The notes under the pieces were generated by a model. The model was not told the DNA's origin, did no database searches, and was given only the letters and a program-made list of their open reading frames with translations. A program made the position numbers and the translations under genes. Shown here piece after piece: positions 8,294 through 17,953 of a stretch of 64,000 bases of DNA. The stretch's first letter is position 1, and the number at the start of each line of letters is the position of its first letter. The stretch is taken from NCBI RefSeq assembly GCF_900323885.1, contig NZ_OOHJ01000005.1:62001-126000 (forward strand), in the 5' to 3' direction. This DNA comes from [Actinomadura] parvosata subsp. kistnae. Lineage in GTDB: Bacteria; Actinomycetota; Actinomycetes; Streptosporangiales; Streptosporangiaceae.

Positions 8294-9037
8294 TTACTTG
8301 TCCGCGCCCCTCCAGAATTCCTCCAGTTTCGCCGCGGCCATCACCGGATCCTGGAGCAGCCACCAGTGGCCGAGCCTCGGCAGGTCGGCCACCGTCGCGC
8401 CCGCCCGCTCGGCGCTCCTGCGCGCCACGTCCGCCGGCAGGTACGGATCCTCGGACGGCAGCAGCACCAGCCCCGGCACGGGAATGTCGGTGAAGGCCGG
8501 CGCCCATTCCTCCGCCACCCGCACCGCCGACCGGTACAGCGCCAGGATGCTCTCGCCCATCACCGCGTCGATCCCGCCCGCGATGGACGCCGCGTGCTCG
8601 CGCGGCACGCCGAACCCCTCGAACGCCTCCACCCGCGCCTCCACCGGCGTCGCCGCGAGCTGCTCGAAGAACTGCTCGCCCGCTCCAGGCGTCTGCCACA
8701 ACCGGGCGAGGTCGTGCCACTGGAAGTCCGGATGGCCCAGGCCGGGGGCGTCGGTGACCCACGAGCGGACGAGCTCGGGCTGCAGGCTGACCAGCCGCAC
8801 CACCAGGCCGCCGCCCCAGTCGTGACCGACCAGGTCGATCTCCTCGCCGCCCATCGACTCCAGCTCGCCGGCGAGCCAGGCGACGTACTCCTCCTTCGTC
8901 GACCCGAACCCGTCCGGACGCGGGCCGCCGAAGCCGGGCAGCCGCAACGCGCGCACGTCCTGCCGCCCCAGGGCCGCGCGCAGCGGATCCCAGACGGACG
9001 GCGTCTCCGGGACACCGTGCACCAGCACCACAGTCAT
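8294..9037 (-). CDS. Alpha/beta hydrolase, epoxide hydrolase/dehalogenase-like
   Basis: A 247-residue alpha/beta-fold hydrolase. The nucleophile elbow is GHDWGG, with Asp rather than Ser, which points to the epoxide hydrolase / haloalkane dehalogenase branch. The oxyanion segment is VLVHGVPETPSVW near the N-terminus, and the catalytic histidine is probably in LPRLGHWWLLQDP near the C-terminus. Start ATG 9037 has GGGAGGAG upstream, and a longer open frame to 9142 is not needed. Divergent from the gene at 9130 (92 bp gap). Substrate unknown. Confidence 0.88.
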   Translation of the reverse strand: MTVVLVHGVPETPSVWDPLRAALGRQDVRALRLPGFGGPRPDGFGSTKEEYVAWLAGELESMGGEEIDLVGHDWGGGLVVRLVSLQPELVRSWVTDAPGLGHPDFQWHDLARLWQTPGAGEQFFEQLAATPVEARVEAFEGFGVPREHAASIAGGIDAVMGESILALYRSAVRVAEEWAPAFTDIPVPGLVLLPSEDPYLPADVARRSAERAGATVADLPRLGHWWLLQDPVMAAAKLEEFWRGADK

Positions 9038-9129
9038 GATCTGCTCCTCCCGTGAAGGGCCCCCGCCTGTGACGGTACGCCCCGATATTGAGCTGCGGGT
9101 GACTCGGGTGGCCCATAACGTGGGCGCCC

Positions 9130-10067
9130 GTGAGAGACGCACGGTCCGGCGTCCTGCCGGAGGAGGTGTTGGCGGCGATCCTTGGGCGGCCCGGAGGGAT
9201 GGTCGTCGAGGGCCGCGCGGAGCCGATTCGCGGTAGCAGCGGTGCCGCGACCTGCGCGCTCACCCGCCTCACCGGCCTGGCCAGGTGCGCGGGGGAGGAG
9301 GTGCCGTTCAGGGTCGTGCGTAAGGAGCTGCGACCGGTCCGCACCGGCCGTCATGCCCCGTTCGCGGGCGATCCCCGCCACTGGGCGTACTGGCGGCGCG
9401 AGCCGCTGGCGTATGCGAGCGGCCTGCTGCCCGCCGGCCCCGGGCTGGCCGCGCCCCGCTGTTACGGGGTCGTGGGCGACGTGCTGTATCTGGAGGACGT
9501 CCCGGGCGGGCCCGAGAACCCGCAGGTGGCGGCGGCCAGGCTGGGGGAGTGGCAGGCGGCGACGCCGGTGCCGGAGGTGCCGTGGCTGGGTGGGCATCAG
9601 CTTGCCCAGCGGGTGCGTGCCACCACGTGGACGCCCGTGGCCGCCGATCCCCGGATCGAGCGGCTGTGGCGTCGCCGGGACGAGTTGCTCGCCCTGCTGG
9701 CCCGACTGCCGGTGGTCCTGTCGCACGGCGACTTCTCCGCCGGGAACATCATCGCCGCGCCCGGCCTGACCAGCGGGACCGACGCGCCCACCGCGCCCAC
9801 CGTGCCCGGCACGACCGTGCTGCTCGACTGGGCGACGCTGAGTGCCGGCCCGGTGGGGGCCGATCTGGCCGCGCTGGCGCTCAGCACGTTCACCGACCCC
9901 CTCGACGCCTACCTGGCGGGAGCGGAGCGGTTGCGAGGGCGGACGTCGAGCTGGGGTACCGCGCGACCCTGGCGCTGACGGGTGCGGGCCGGGTGCGGTG
10001 GATGGCGTCCCGGGGCATGCGGGTGCCCGACGGGTACGAGGACTTCGTGGTGTCCCGGATGCCGTGA
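9130..10067 (+). pseudogene. Frameshifted aminoglycoside phosphotransferase-family protein
   Basis: Small-molecule kinase fold (APH/choline kinase superfamily). The catalytic loop is LSHGDFSAGNII and the metal-binding segment LLDWATLSAG. The N-terminal lobe is present (VLPEEVLAAILG, then VRKELRP). The frame breaks near 9934-9940: adding one base joins LDAYLAGAERL to a C-terminal stretch reading ADVELGYRATLALTGAG and ending FVVSRMP at 10065-10067. Start GTG 9130. Either one base was missed in sequencing or the gene is inactive. Its stop lies 5 bp from that of the convergent MFS gene. Substrate unknown. Confidence 0.7.
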
Positions 10068-10072
10068 AGGGC

Positions 10073-11299
10073 TCAGTCGTCGTGGGCGATGAGCATGAGC
10101 TGCCGCCACAGCACCACCACGAACACGGCGGAGCCGGCGAAGGCGAACCAGAAGGGCGCGGCGACGCCGAACCGGGTGGCCAGCATCCCGCCGATCAGCG
10201 AGCCGACCACGAGCCCGGCGTACACGCAGATGGTGTTGACGCTGCCCACCCGGCCCTGCAGCTCGCGCGGGACCGCGCGCTGCCGGACGGTGACGGAGGT
10301 GGTGCCCCAGATGAACGCGTGCGCTCCGAAGACGAGGAAGATGCCGCCGGCCACCCACGGCGTGTGCGTCAGGGCCAGGCCGAGGTGGGTGAGCGTCTCG
10401 ATGATGAGCCCGATCCGCATCAGCGCGCCGAGGCTCAGCCTGCGGGTGATGGTCCCGTACAGGGCGGTGCCGATGAGGCCGCCGATGCCTTCGATGGTGG
10501 CCATGAGGCCGTAGCCGATGGCGCCGAGGCCGAGCTGGTCCTGGGTGTAGAGGACGAGCACGGACCAGGCGGCGCCGAACGTGAAGTTGAAGATGAGGAT
10601 CGTGAGCGCCAGCGTACGGACCGCCGCGTGCCGCAGTGTCCAGCGGAACCCGGCGATCAGCTCGCGTACGGTGTCGGGCTTGGGGTCGCCGGCCTGGCGG
10701 CCGTGGGGCGGCAGCGTGATCCGGGAGACCAGGACGACGCCCGCCGCCACCAGCAGCAGCTGGCTCGCGAACGGCCACACCATGCCGAGGCCGAACAGCG
10801 CCGCGCCGATGGGCGGCCCGGCGAGCTGGTTGAGCGTGATGAATCCGGTGCCGAGGCGGGCGTTGGCGAGGGAGAGGTCGTCCCGTTCGACCATCATGGG
10901 GGTCAGCGTGGCGGTCGCGTTGTCGGCGAACACCTCGGCGACGGACCGCAGCGTCAGCGCCGCCAGCGCGGTCGCCACGGTGAGCGTGCCGGTCGCCATG
11001 AGCGCGACGAGCGCGGCCAGCACGAGGGCGCGCGCGACGTTGGCGGTGAGAACGATGGTGCGCCGGTTGTGCCGGTCGGACAGCACGCCCGCGTACAGGC
11101 TGAACAGCAGGGGCGGCGCCCAGCCCACGAGGGCGGCCAGCGAGATCATCAGGGGGTCGCGGGTCAGGGTCGCGATCAGCAGGGGGCCGGCGGCGGCCGC
11201 GAGCCCGTCCCCCAGGTTCGTGAGCCAGCTCGACGCCAGCAGCCATCGGAATCCGGTCCCCAGCCGGGCCGGTAGGACCCGTTCCACCACGCTAGTCAC
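10073..11299 (-). CDS. MFS transporter (EntS/antibiotic-exporter-like)
   Basis: Integral membrane transporter of 408 residues with about 12 hydrophobic helices. The loop after helix 2 reads GVLSDRHNRRTIVL, matching the MFS signature (GxLxDRxxRR). The symmetric second half starts after the basic loop near residue 200. This arrangement resembles enterobactin-exporter (EntS)-like and macrolide-exporter-like MFS proteins. Start GTG 11299 (MTSVVERVLPARLG). It is convergent with the phosphotransferase-like gene and upstream of the GH42 3' end. Substrate unknown. Confidence 0.88.
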   Translation of the reverse strand: MTSVVERVLPARLGTGFRWLLASSWLTNLGDGLAAAAGPLLIATLTRDPLMISLAALVGWAPPLLFSLYAGVLSDRHNRRTIVLTANVARALVLAALVALMATGTLTVATALAALTLRSVAEVFADNATATLTPMMVERDDLSLANARLGTGFITLNQLAGPPIGAALFGLGMVWPFASQLLLVAAGVVLVSRITLPPHGRQAGDPKPDTVRELIAGFRWTLRHAAVRTLALTILIFNFTFGAAWSVLVLYTQDQLGLGAIGYGLMATIEGIGGLIGTALYGTITRRLSLGALMRIGLIIETLTHLGLALTHTPWVAGGIFLVFGAHAFIWGTTSVTVRQRAVPRELQGRVGSVNTICVYAGLVVGSLIGGMLATRFGVAAPFWFAFAGSAVFVVVLWRQLMLIAHDD

Positions 11300-11377
11300 G
11301 AGCGCAAGACCATAGGGTCCTGGGAAGGATATGGCAACGCGTTTTCCCCCTTTGCGGGTGTCCCGAGCGTGCGTGAA

Positions 11378-11406
11378 GGCGGGGGGCGCTTGCGGGCGCC
11401 CCCGCC
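11378..11406 (-). terminator. Terminator of the GH3-GH42 operon
   Basis: GC-rich hairpin GGCGGGGGGCGC / GGCGCCCCCGCC with one bulge and a 5-6-nt loop, just after the GH42 stop on the minus strand. Confidence 0.5.
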
Positions 11407-11416
11407 CCTGGGCCGA

Positions 11417-13453
11417 TCAGGCGCGCGCGACCTGGACGACCGCCGCCCCGAGAGGCGCCAGCCGCACCTCGCCGGCCACCGCCGCGCCGGTGAGCAGGTC
11501 CGTCCCCTCCCCTCCCAGGGGGACGGACGCGCCCGCCTCGGCGCTGTGGTTGAGCAGGAACACGTACTCGTGGGCGTCGTCACCCCGCACGGTGCACTCC
11601 ACGTGCGCCGGCACCCCTTCGAAGCGTGACCGGACGCCCGCCTCCGCGACGACCTGGGCCACCGTGGCGTCGAAGGACTCCTGGTCGAGCAGCGTCGCGA
11701 AGTAGACGACGCGCCCGTCGCCGTACTGGTTCTCGACGACGGCGGCCCGCCCCTCCAGCAGCCCGTCCGCGTACGTGGCCAGGGCCTTGCCCGTCTCCAG
11801 GTGCAGGTCGTCGCGCCACCAGGTCGCCGTGGCGCGCCGCCCGTCGGCGAACGTCACCGCGAACTCCTCGTGCGGCCGCGCCGGCCAGTACTCGTCGATC
11901 TTGGCGCCGATGAGCTCGCGGAACGCCCCGGGGTAACCGTCCGGCCGGACCCGGTTGTCGGCGTCCACGACGCCGGAGAAGAACGACATGATGACGGTCC
12001 CGCCGTTCCTGGCGAACTCGTGGATCCGCGCCACCGCCGCGTCGTCGATCAGGTACGCGTTCGGCACGATCAGCACCTTGTACCCGTCGAGCGGCGAGTG
12101 GTGGCCGACCACGTCCACGGCGTGGTGACGCTCCCACAGCGGCGTGTAGTGCCGCATCACGGTGTCGGTGTAGCTGAAGTCGGAGCGCGGCAGGCCGAAG
12201 ACCTCCTCCAGCCCCCACCAGCCGTCCCAGTCGAACACGATCGCGATCTCCGAGCGCGAGGTGGTGCCCGCGACGGGCGCGAGCCGCCTGACCTCCCGTC
12301 CCAGGTCGGTGATCTCCCTGAACGTGCGCGAGTCGGGCCCGGAGTGCGGCAGCATCGCGGAGTGGAAGCGCTCCTGCCCGCCGCGGCTGGCCCGCCACTG
12401 GAAGAACATCACCGAGTCGGCCGCCCGCGACAGCGCCTGCAGCGAGCCGAGCCGCATCCGCCCCGGCTCCTTGACCACGTTGAGCGCCCACTGGCTGACG
12501 GCGCTGCTCGACTGCTCCATCAGCATCCACGGCTGCCCGCCCTTGAGCGAGCGGAACAGGTCGTAGTTGAAGGCCGCCGACACGTGCGAGTCGGGGTCGG
12601 CGGGGTTGGGGTAGATGTCGAGCGCGGCGGCGTCCTCCTCCGGCGCCCACTTCCAGTAGTCGGCGTGACGGAAGAACCGCATGAAGTTGGTCATCACGGG
12701 CACGTCATCGCGGAAGGAGCGCACGATGTCCCGTTCGGCGAGGTAGCACTCCAGCAGCGCGTCCGAGGTGAAGCGCTTGAAGTCGAGCCGGCGGGTGGGG
12801 TTCATCCAGGTGCGGGGGATGTGCGGGACGTCGATCTGCTCCCAGTCGGTGTAGATCTGGCCCCAGAAGCGGGTGGTCCACGCCTCGTTCAGCCGGTCGA
12901 GGGTGCCGTACCTGCGCTGGAGCCAGGTGCGGAACGCCGCCGCGGCCGCCGGGCCGTACGACGTGGGCCCGTACTCGTTGCTGATGTGCCACATGGCCAG
13001 CGCCGGGTGGAAGGAGTAGCGCTCGGCCAGCTTGGTGGTGATCCTGGCGGCGTACTCGCGGTAGATCGGCGACGACGGGTCGTAGTGCAGGCGGTTGCCG
13101 AAGCCGAACGGGTGCCCGTCCTCCCTGATCGGGAACACCTCGGGGTGCAGGTGGGTGAGCCAGACGGGCGGCGCGGCCGTGGGGGTGGCGAGGTTGACGC
13201 TGATGCCGTTCTCGTGGAGGAGATCCATGATCTCGTCCATCCAGCCGAACTCGTACGTGCCGGGCTCCGGCTCCAGCGACGCCCACGCGAACACGCCGAG
13301 GCTGACGGTGTTGACGCCGGCCTCGCGCATCAGCCGGACGTCCTCCCGCCACACCTCGCGGTCCCACTGCTCGGGGTTGTAGTCGCCGCCGAACGCGAGC
13401 CCGCCCACCCGCCGGCGGAAATTCTCCATACGTGACATGCCACTGCTTCCCAT
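11417..13453 (-). CDS. Beta-galactosidase, glycoside hydrolase family 42
   Basis: Retaining beta-galactosidase with a TIM-barrel, a trimerisation domain and a small C-terminal beta domain. The 678-residue length is normal. The acid/base Glu is at residue 160 in WHISNEYG, and the nucleophile Glu at residue 313 in WMLMEQSSS. The N-terminal barrel signature GGDYNPEQW is present. No signal peptide, so probably cytoplasmic, acting on imported oligosaccharides. ATG 13453 overlaps the stop of the upstream GH3 gene (TGATG). An alternative ATG at 13438 follows GGGAAGC. Second gene of the GH3-GH42 operon, probably under the LacI regulator at 16030. Confidence 0.94.
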   Translation of the reverse strand: MGSSGMSRMENFRRRVGGLAFGGDYNPEQWDREVWREDVRLMREAGVNTVSLGVFAWASLEPEPGTYEFGWMDEIMDLLHENGISVNLATPTAAPPVWLTHLHPEVFPIREDGHPFGFGNRLHYDPSSPIYREYAARITTKLAERYSFHPALAMWHISNEYGPTSYGPAAAAAFRTWLQRRYGTLDRLNEAWTTRFWGQIYTDWEQIDVPHIPRTWMNPTRRLDFKRFTSDALLECYLAERDIVRSFRDDVPVMTNFMRFFRHADYWKWAPEEDAAALDIYPNPADPDSHVSAAFNYDLFRSLKGGQPWMLMEQSSSAVSQWALNVVKEPGRMRLGSLQALSRAADSVMFFQWRASRGGQERFHSAMLPHSGPDSRTFREITDLGREVRRLAPVAGTTSRSEIAIVFDWDGWWGLEEVFGLPRSDFSYTDTVMRHYTPLWERHHAVDVVGHHSPLDGYKVLIVPNAYLIDDAAVARIHEFARNGGTVIMSFFSGVVDADNRVRPDGYPGAFRELIGAKIDEYWPARPHEEFAVTFADGRRATATWWRDDLHLETGKALATYADGLLEGRAAVVENQYGDGRVVYFATLLDQESFDATVAQVVAEAGVRSRFEGVPAHVECTVRGDDAHEYVFLLNHSAEAGASVPLGGEGTDLLTGAAVAGEVRLAPLGAAVVQVARA

Positions 13454-15771
13454 CAGTCGTGCGCTTCGATCGAGACGTCCGTCAGGCGGCGCTCGGAGCC
13501 GGTGAACGCGTACACCTGGCCGGTCAGCACGACCGTCCGCTCGTCCACCACGTCCGCGGCCGAGCGGCGCACGGACACGCCGACCTCGCCGGGCTCGACC
13601 ACGCGCCGCCCGTCCCGGCCGGTGAACGACAGCAGCCGGGCCGGCACGTCGAACACGACCCGCGCGCTCTGCCCCGGCGCCAGCTCCACGCGGGCGTAGC
13701 CGACGAGCTGGGCGAGCGGGCGGGTGACGGAGGCGATCCGGTCGGAGGCGTACACCTGCACGACCTCCGCGCCGGCCCGGTCGCCGGCGTTGCGCACCAC
13801 CACGGAGCAGCGGATCGGCTGCCCCGCCTCGACCTCGCCGGTGACGGTGAGGTCGGCGTACTCGAAGCGGGTGTAGCTCAGGCCGTGCCCGAAGGCCAGC
13901 ACGGGCGCGGGGTCGATGTTGCTGACCGAGCCGGCCGCGCCGAGCTTCGGGTGCAGGTAGCTGTACGGCTGGCCGGCGGTGGCGCGCGGCATGCTCATCG
14001 GCAGCCGGCCCGACGGGTTGACCGCGCCGCTGAGCACGCGGGCGATCGCGCCCGCGCCCTCCTCCCCGGGGAAGTACGCCTGCACGACCGCGGCGGCGCC
14101 CTCGATGATCTCCGGTACGGCGTACGCGCGGCCGGTCATCAGCACCACCACGGTCGGCGTGCCGGTGGCGAGCACCGTCTCGGCCAGCTCCCGCTGCGCG
14201 CCCGGCAGGTCGAGGCTCTCGGCGTCGCAGCCCTCGCCGGAGGTGCCCCGGCCGAACAGCCCCGACCGGTCGCCCAGCACCACGATCGCGACGTCGGACT
14301 CGGCGGCCAGCTGGGCGGCGGCGGGGATGCCGGCGCGGTCGCCGTCGTCCACGCCGGTGCCCTTTTCCACGGTGATGTGCGCGCCGGGCAGCTCCGCGCG
14401 CAGCGCCTCCAGCAGCGTGGGCGCCGCGATACCGGGCTCGACGCCGGCGAAGTGCGGCAGCACGTGCTGGACGAAGGAGTAGCAGCCGAACAGCGCGGCC
14501 ACCTCGTCGGCGTTCGGCCCGACGACCGCGACCTTCTTGCCGTCCGCCTGGAGGGGCAGCACGCCGTCGTTGGTGAGCAGGATGACCGACTCCTCGGCCA
14601 GCCGCCGCGCCAGGTCGCGGGCGGCGGGGTCGTCGAGGTCCACGCCGCCCTCCGGGGCGGGCGGCTCGGGGTCGTAGTCGTCGTCGAGCAGCCCGAGCTG
14701 CGCCTTCTGCCGGAGGACGCGGCGCAGCGCCCGGTCGATCAGCGCCTCGTCGATGCGGCCTGCGGCGACCGCCTCCTTCAGCGGCTCCAGGTAGGCCACG
14801 CCGGTGGGCAGCTCGACGTCGATGCCCGCGGTCAGCGCCTGGACGGCGGCGTCACCGGCGTCCCGCGCGACGGCGTGCAGGGTGTGCAGGAAGGCGACGG
14901 CGAAGTAGTCGGCGACGACCGTGCCCTCGAAACCCCACTGCTCGCGCAGGACGCCGGTGAGGTAGTGCTCGTCGGCGGCGATCGGGACGCCGTCGATCTC
15001 GGCGTAGGAGTTCATCACCGAGCCGGCGCCCGCGTCGCGCACCGCCACCTCGAACGGGAACAGCAGCGTGTCGGCCACCTCGCGGGCGCCCGCGTGAACG
15101 GGGGCGAGGTTGCGGCCGGCGCGCGAGTTGGAGTAGCCGACGAAGTGCTTCAGCGTGGCGATCACGCCCGTGGACTGCACGCCGCGCACGTACGCGGCGC
15201 CGATCGTGGCGACCTCGTACGGGTCCTCCGAGATGCACTCCTCGACCCGGCCCCACCGCTGGTCGCGGATCACGTCCAGCACCGGGGCCAGGCCCTGGTG
15301 CACGCCGAGCGAGCGCATGCTCTCGCCGATCCGGCGGCCCATCTCCTCGACCAGCGCCGGGTCGAACGACGCACCCCACGCCGGCGGCACCGGGTACGTC
15401 GTGGCCCGCCAGGCCGCCAGGCCCGTCAGGCACTCCTCGTGCGCGAGCGCGGGGATGCCCAGCCGCGTGTTCTCCCGCAGCCAGCGCTGCCGCGCGGCCA
15501 GCGACGTGCGCGCCCACTCCGGATCGACGGGACGCGTGCCGAAGTGCCGGGTGATCTGGCCGACGCCGTCCTTGGCGAACGACTCGAACTCGACGTCCTC
15601 GCCCTGCATCGAGTCCTGCAGCGGCGCGACCACGCCCTCCTCGCGATTGACGTTCAGCCACACGCCGACGAGCTGCGCGAGCTTCTCGTCGAGCGACATC
15701 TCCGCCAGCAGCTCCTCGACCCGCCGCGACCGGCGTTCGTCGCGTTCCGGCTGCTCAACACGTGCAGGCAT
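13453..15771 (-). CDS. Glycoside hydrolase family 3 (beta-glucosidase/beta-xylosidase)
   Basis: A 772-residue GH3 enzyme. The N-terminal TIM-barrel includes TLKHFVGYSNSRAGRNLAPV, and the nucleophile Asp288 sits in TVVADYF. The alpha/beta sandwich domain follows (VILLTNDGVLPL) and the fibronectin-III-like C-terminal domain ends the protein (RNAGDRAGAEVVQVY). No signal peptide, so intracellular. The name cannot separate glucosidase from xylosidase or arabinosidase. It starts the operon, and its leader holds two GAAAnTTTC-type sites matching LacI-family control of plant-oligosaccharide genes. Confidence 0.93.
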   Translation of the reverse strand: MPARVEQPERDERRSRRVEELLAEMSLDEKLAQLVGVWLNVNREEGVVAPLQDSMQGEDVEFESFAKDGVGQITRHFGTRPVDPEWARTSLAARQRWLRENTRLGIPALAHEECLTGLAAWRATTYPVPPAWGASFDPALVEEMGRRIGESMRSLGVHQGLAPVLDVIRDQRWGRVEECISEDPYEVATIGAAYVRGVQSTGVIATLKHFVGYSNSRAGRNLAPVHAGAREVADTLLFPFEVAVRDAGAGSVMNSYAEIDGVPIAADEHYLTGVLREQWGFEGTVVADYFAVAFLHTLHAVARDAGDAAVQALTAGIDVELPTGVAYLEPLKEAVAAGRIDEALIDRALRRVLRQKAQLGLLDDDYDPEPPAPEGGVDLDDPAARDLARRLAEESVILLTNDGVLPLQADGKKVAVVGPNADEVAALFGCYSFVQHVLPHFAGVEPGIAAPTLLEALRAELPGAHITVEKGTGVDDGDRAGIPAAAQLAAESDVAIVVLGDRSGLFGRGTSGEGCDAESLDLPGAQRELAETVLATGTPTVVVLMTGRAYAVPEIIEGAAAVVQAYFPGEEGAGAIARVLSGAVNPSGRLPMSMPRATAGQPYSYLHPKLGAAGSVSNIDPAPVLAFGHGLSYTRFEYADLTVTGEVEAGQPIRCSVVVRNAGDRAGAEVVQVYASDRIASVTRPLAQLVGYARVELAPGQSARVVFDVPARLLSFTGRDGRRVVEPGEVGVSVRRSAADVVDERTVVLTGQVYAFTGSERRLTDVSIEAHD

Positions 15772-15812
15772 ACACCCTCGTTCAATGGCTCGTTCAATGG
15801 TTCTGAAGCTCG

Positions 15813-15839
15813 GAAAGTTTCTGTTACGCTTTCCGAAAG
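15813..15839. promoter_or_regulatory. Two LacI-type operators upstream of the GH3 gene
   Basis: GAAAGTTTC at 15813-15821 and CTTTCCGAAAG at 15829-15839, both odd palindromes with centres 17 bp apart. They lie 42-68 bp upstream of the GH3 start, between it and the divergent LacI gene. GAAAnTTTC-like sites are known targets of actinobacterial LacI-family xylan/xyloside regulators. Confidence 0.6.
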
Positions 15840-15962
15840 ATTACGGTGACAATTGCCGATCAGTTACGGTAGGGTCCTGCTTGTAACCCTGTCAACAACA
15901 CGTTTCACATCCCGGGCGCCCGCCGATTTTGCCTGGTGAGAACGTCGTGTAGTTTCGGGCGG

Positions 15963-15977
15963 TTTTCCGAAAATTTC
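15963..15977. promoter_or_regulatory. Third LacI-type site, near the regulator gene
   Basis: TTTTCCGAAAA (15963-15973) overlapping GAAAATTTC, 53-67 bp upstream of the GTG of the LacI gene. Probable autoregulation site. Confidence 0.5.
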
Positions 15978-16029
15978 CTAAAAACGCCGGTGCCGCCGGA
16001 GGGCGGCACCGCCGCACATGGGAGGTCCT

Positions 16030-17277
16030 GTGCCTCGAGCCACGCTGGCCGACGTCGCGGCGGCCGCCGGAGTATCGGTGCCGACGGTGTCCAAGGTACT
16101 GAGCGGCAAGAAACACGTCTCCGCCGCCACCCGCGACAAAGTCCTCGAAGCGGTCAGGACCTCCGGCTACGAAGCCCCCCGCCCCGCCACCACGCCCCGC
16201 GTCGGCGTCGTCGACCTGCTCATCGACGGGCTCGGCTCCCCCTGGGCGCAGGTGCTCATCGCCGGCGCCGAGAAGGCCGCCGCCCGGTGGGGCTTCTCCC
16301 TCGTCGTCACCTCCTCCGCCCGCCCCGACTTCGACCTGCGGCGCTGGATCGGCATGGTGCGCAAGCGCAACACCGACGGCATCGTCCTCGTCCTCTCCCG
16401 CGCCGACCAGCGCGAGATCGCCGCCCTCGAAGAGCTGCTGCACGTGCCGCTCGTCCTGCTCGACCCCGTCGGCCAGCGCGACCCCCGCCTGTCCACCGTC
16501 GGCGCCACCAACTGGCTCGGCGGCGTCATGGCCACCACCCACCTGCTCGAGCTCGGCCACACCCGGATCGCCTTCATCGGCGGCCCCCTCGACACCCAGT
16601 GCACCCTCGACCGCTACGAGGGCTACCTGGCGGCGCACCGCACGTTCGGCATCGACCCCGACCCCGAGCTGACCCGATACGGCGACTTCCTCGTCGGCAG
16701 CGGCCGCTCCTACGGCGCCGAACTCCTCGACCGCGACAACCCGCCCACCGCCGTCTTCGCCGGCAACGACCTCCAGGCCGCCGGCGTCTACCAGGCCGCC
16801 ACCGAACGCGGCCTGCGCGTCCCCGACGACCTGTCCGTCGTCGGCTTCGACGACTCCCTCCTCTGCGAAACCCTCTCCCCACCGCTCACCACCGTCCGCC
16901 AGCCCCTCGACGACATGGCCAACGAGGCGGTGCGGCTCGTGTACGAAGAGCTCACCCATCCGCGCGGGCCCGCCGGCACCCGGATCGAGCTGGCCACCAC
17001 CCTCATCATCCGCCGCAGCACCGCCCCCACGGCCAGAAACCGGCCCGCCGACAGGCCGTCGGCCGCTCAGCCCGCTGACCTGCCTGTGCCGCGCCAAGGG
17101 CGCCGCCTTCCTCCCTCCCTCCCTCCCGTCGGAGGCTCGCATCGCCCCGGCATGCCCGCGAGACCTTCCATCGAGGGCCCGCATCACATCTCTCGGCGGG
17201 CGCCCTCACGGCAGGCCGCTGTTGCGCACCACGTTCATTGCGCGGGGGCGGCCCCGAGGCCACATCACGCGCCCTGA
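16030..17277 (+). CDS. LacI family transcriptional regulator
   Basis: Sugar-responsive repressor. The LacI helix-turn-helix opens the protein (ATLADVAAAAGVSVPTVSKV), with the hinge after VLEAVRTSGY, and a periplasmic-binding-protein-like effector domain ends with VVGFDDSLLCETLSPPLTT. GTG 16030 is preceded by GGGAGG at 16020-16025 and gives the canonical N-terminus. A normal LacI protein would end near 17035; here the frame runs about 80 residues further through a Pro/Arg/His-rich tail into the repeat region. The tail may be a lost stop or a missed frameshift. Divergent from the GH3-GH42 operon, its likely target. Confidence 0.9.
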   Translation: MPRATLADVAAAAGVSVPTVSKVLSGKKHVSAATRDKVLEAVRTSGYEAPRPATTPRVGVVDLLIDGLGSPWAQVLIAGAEKAAARWGFSLVVTSSARPDFDLRRWIGMVRKRNTDGIVLVLSRADQREIAALEELLHVPLVLLDPVGQRDPRLSTVGATNWLGGVMATTHLLELGHTRIAFIGGPLDTQCTLDRYEGYLAAHRTFGIDPDPELTRYGDFLVGSGRSYGAELLDRDNPPTAVFAGNDLQAAGVYQAATERGLRVPDDLSVVGFDDSLLCETLSPPLTTVRQPLDDMANEAVRLVYEELTHPRGPAGTRIELATTLIIRRSTAPTARNRPADRPSAAQPADLPVPRQGRRLPPSLPPVGGSHRPGMPARPSIEGPHHISRRAPSRQAAVAHHVHCAGAAPRPHHAP

Positions 17278-17953
17278 GGGCCTTGGCGGAGAGCGCGTGA
17301 TGCAGCCTCGGGGTGGTGGGCGTCCTCAGAGCAGGCCCGCGTCGAGCGCCACGTCCATTTCGTGGCGAGCGGGGGGTGGTGGGACGGTCTCGGGCCAGGC
17401 TGGCGTCGCTCACCACCTTCCTTGCGCGGAGGGTGGTGGGACGGCCTTGGGGCAGGCGCGCGTCGAGTAGCACGTCCATTTCGTGGTGAGCGGGGGGTGG
17501 TGGGACGGTCTCGGGCCAGGCTGGCGTCGCTCACCACCTTCCTTGCGCGGAGGGTGGTGGGACGGCCTTGGGGCAGGCGCGCGTCGAGCGCCACGTCCAT
17601 TTCGTGGTGAGCGGGGGGTGGTGGGACGGTCTCGGGCCAGGCTGGCGTCGTCCACCGCCTTCCTTGCGCGGAGGGTGGTGGGACGGCCTCAGGACAGGCC
17701 GGCGTCGCCCACCACCTTCCATACGCGGAGGGTGGCCCCCGGGACGTGGGGAGGGTGGTGAGCGTCCTCAGAGCACGCTCGCATCGCGCACCACATTCGT
17801 TGCGCGGAGGGTGGCTCCCGGGGCGTGCGGAGGGTGGTGGGCGCCCCTCAGAGCAGGCCCGCGTCGCGCACCACCCCCCATTTCGTGGAGAGCAGCCCCC
17901 GAGGCCGCGTCACGCGCCTTCGGGGCCATGCGGAGCGTGGTTGCGGGGCGGCT
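17278..17953. repeat. 121-bp tandem repeats next to the response-regulator 3' end
   Basis: Near-identical 121-bp units begin at about 17279, 17400, 17521 and 17642, each made of two related units of about 60 bp. Flanking copies are degenerate. The last 21 bases of the response-regulator gene (17954-17974) recur exactly at 17848-17868 and, over 19 bases, at 17326-17344. The tract therefore appears to derive from the gene end. No gene was seen in it. Confidence 0.85.

Noticed and set aside
17278..17953. Possible CRISPR array
   Set aside because: Units of about 60/121 bp are contiguous, with no unique spacers of constant length, and they match the end of the adjacent gene; no cas genes.
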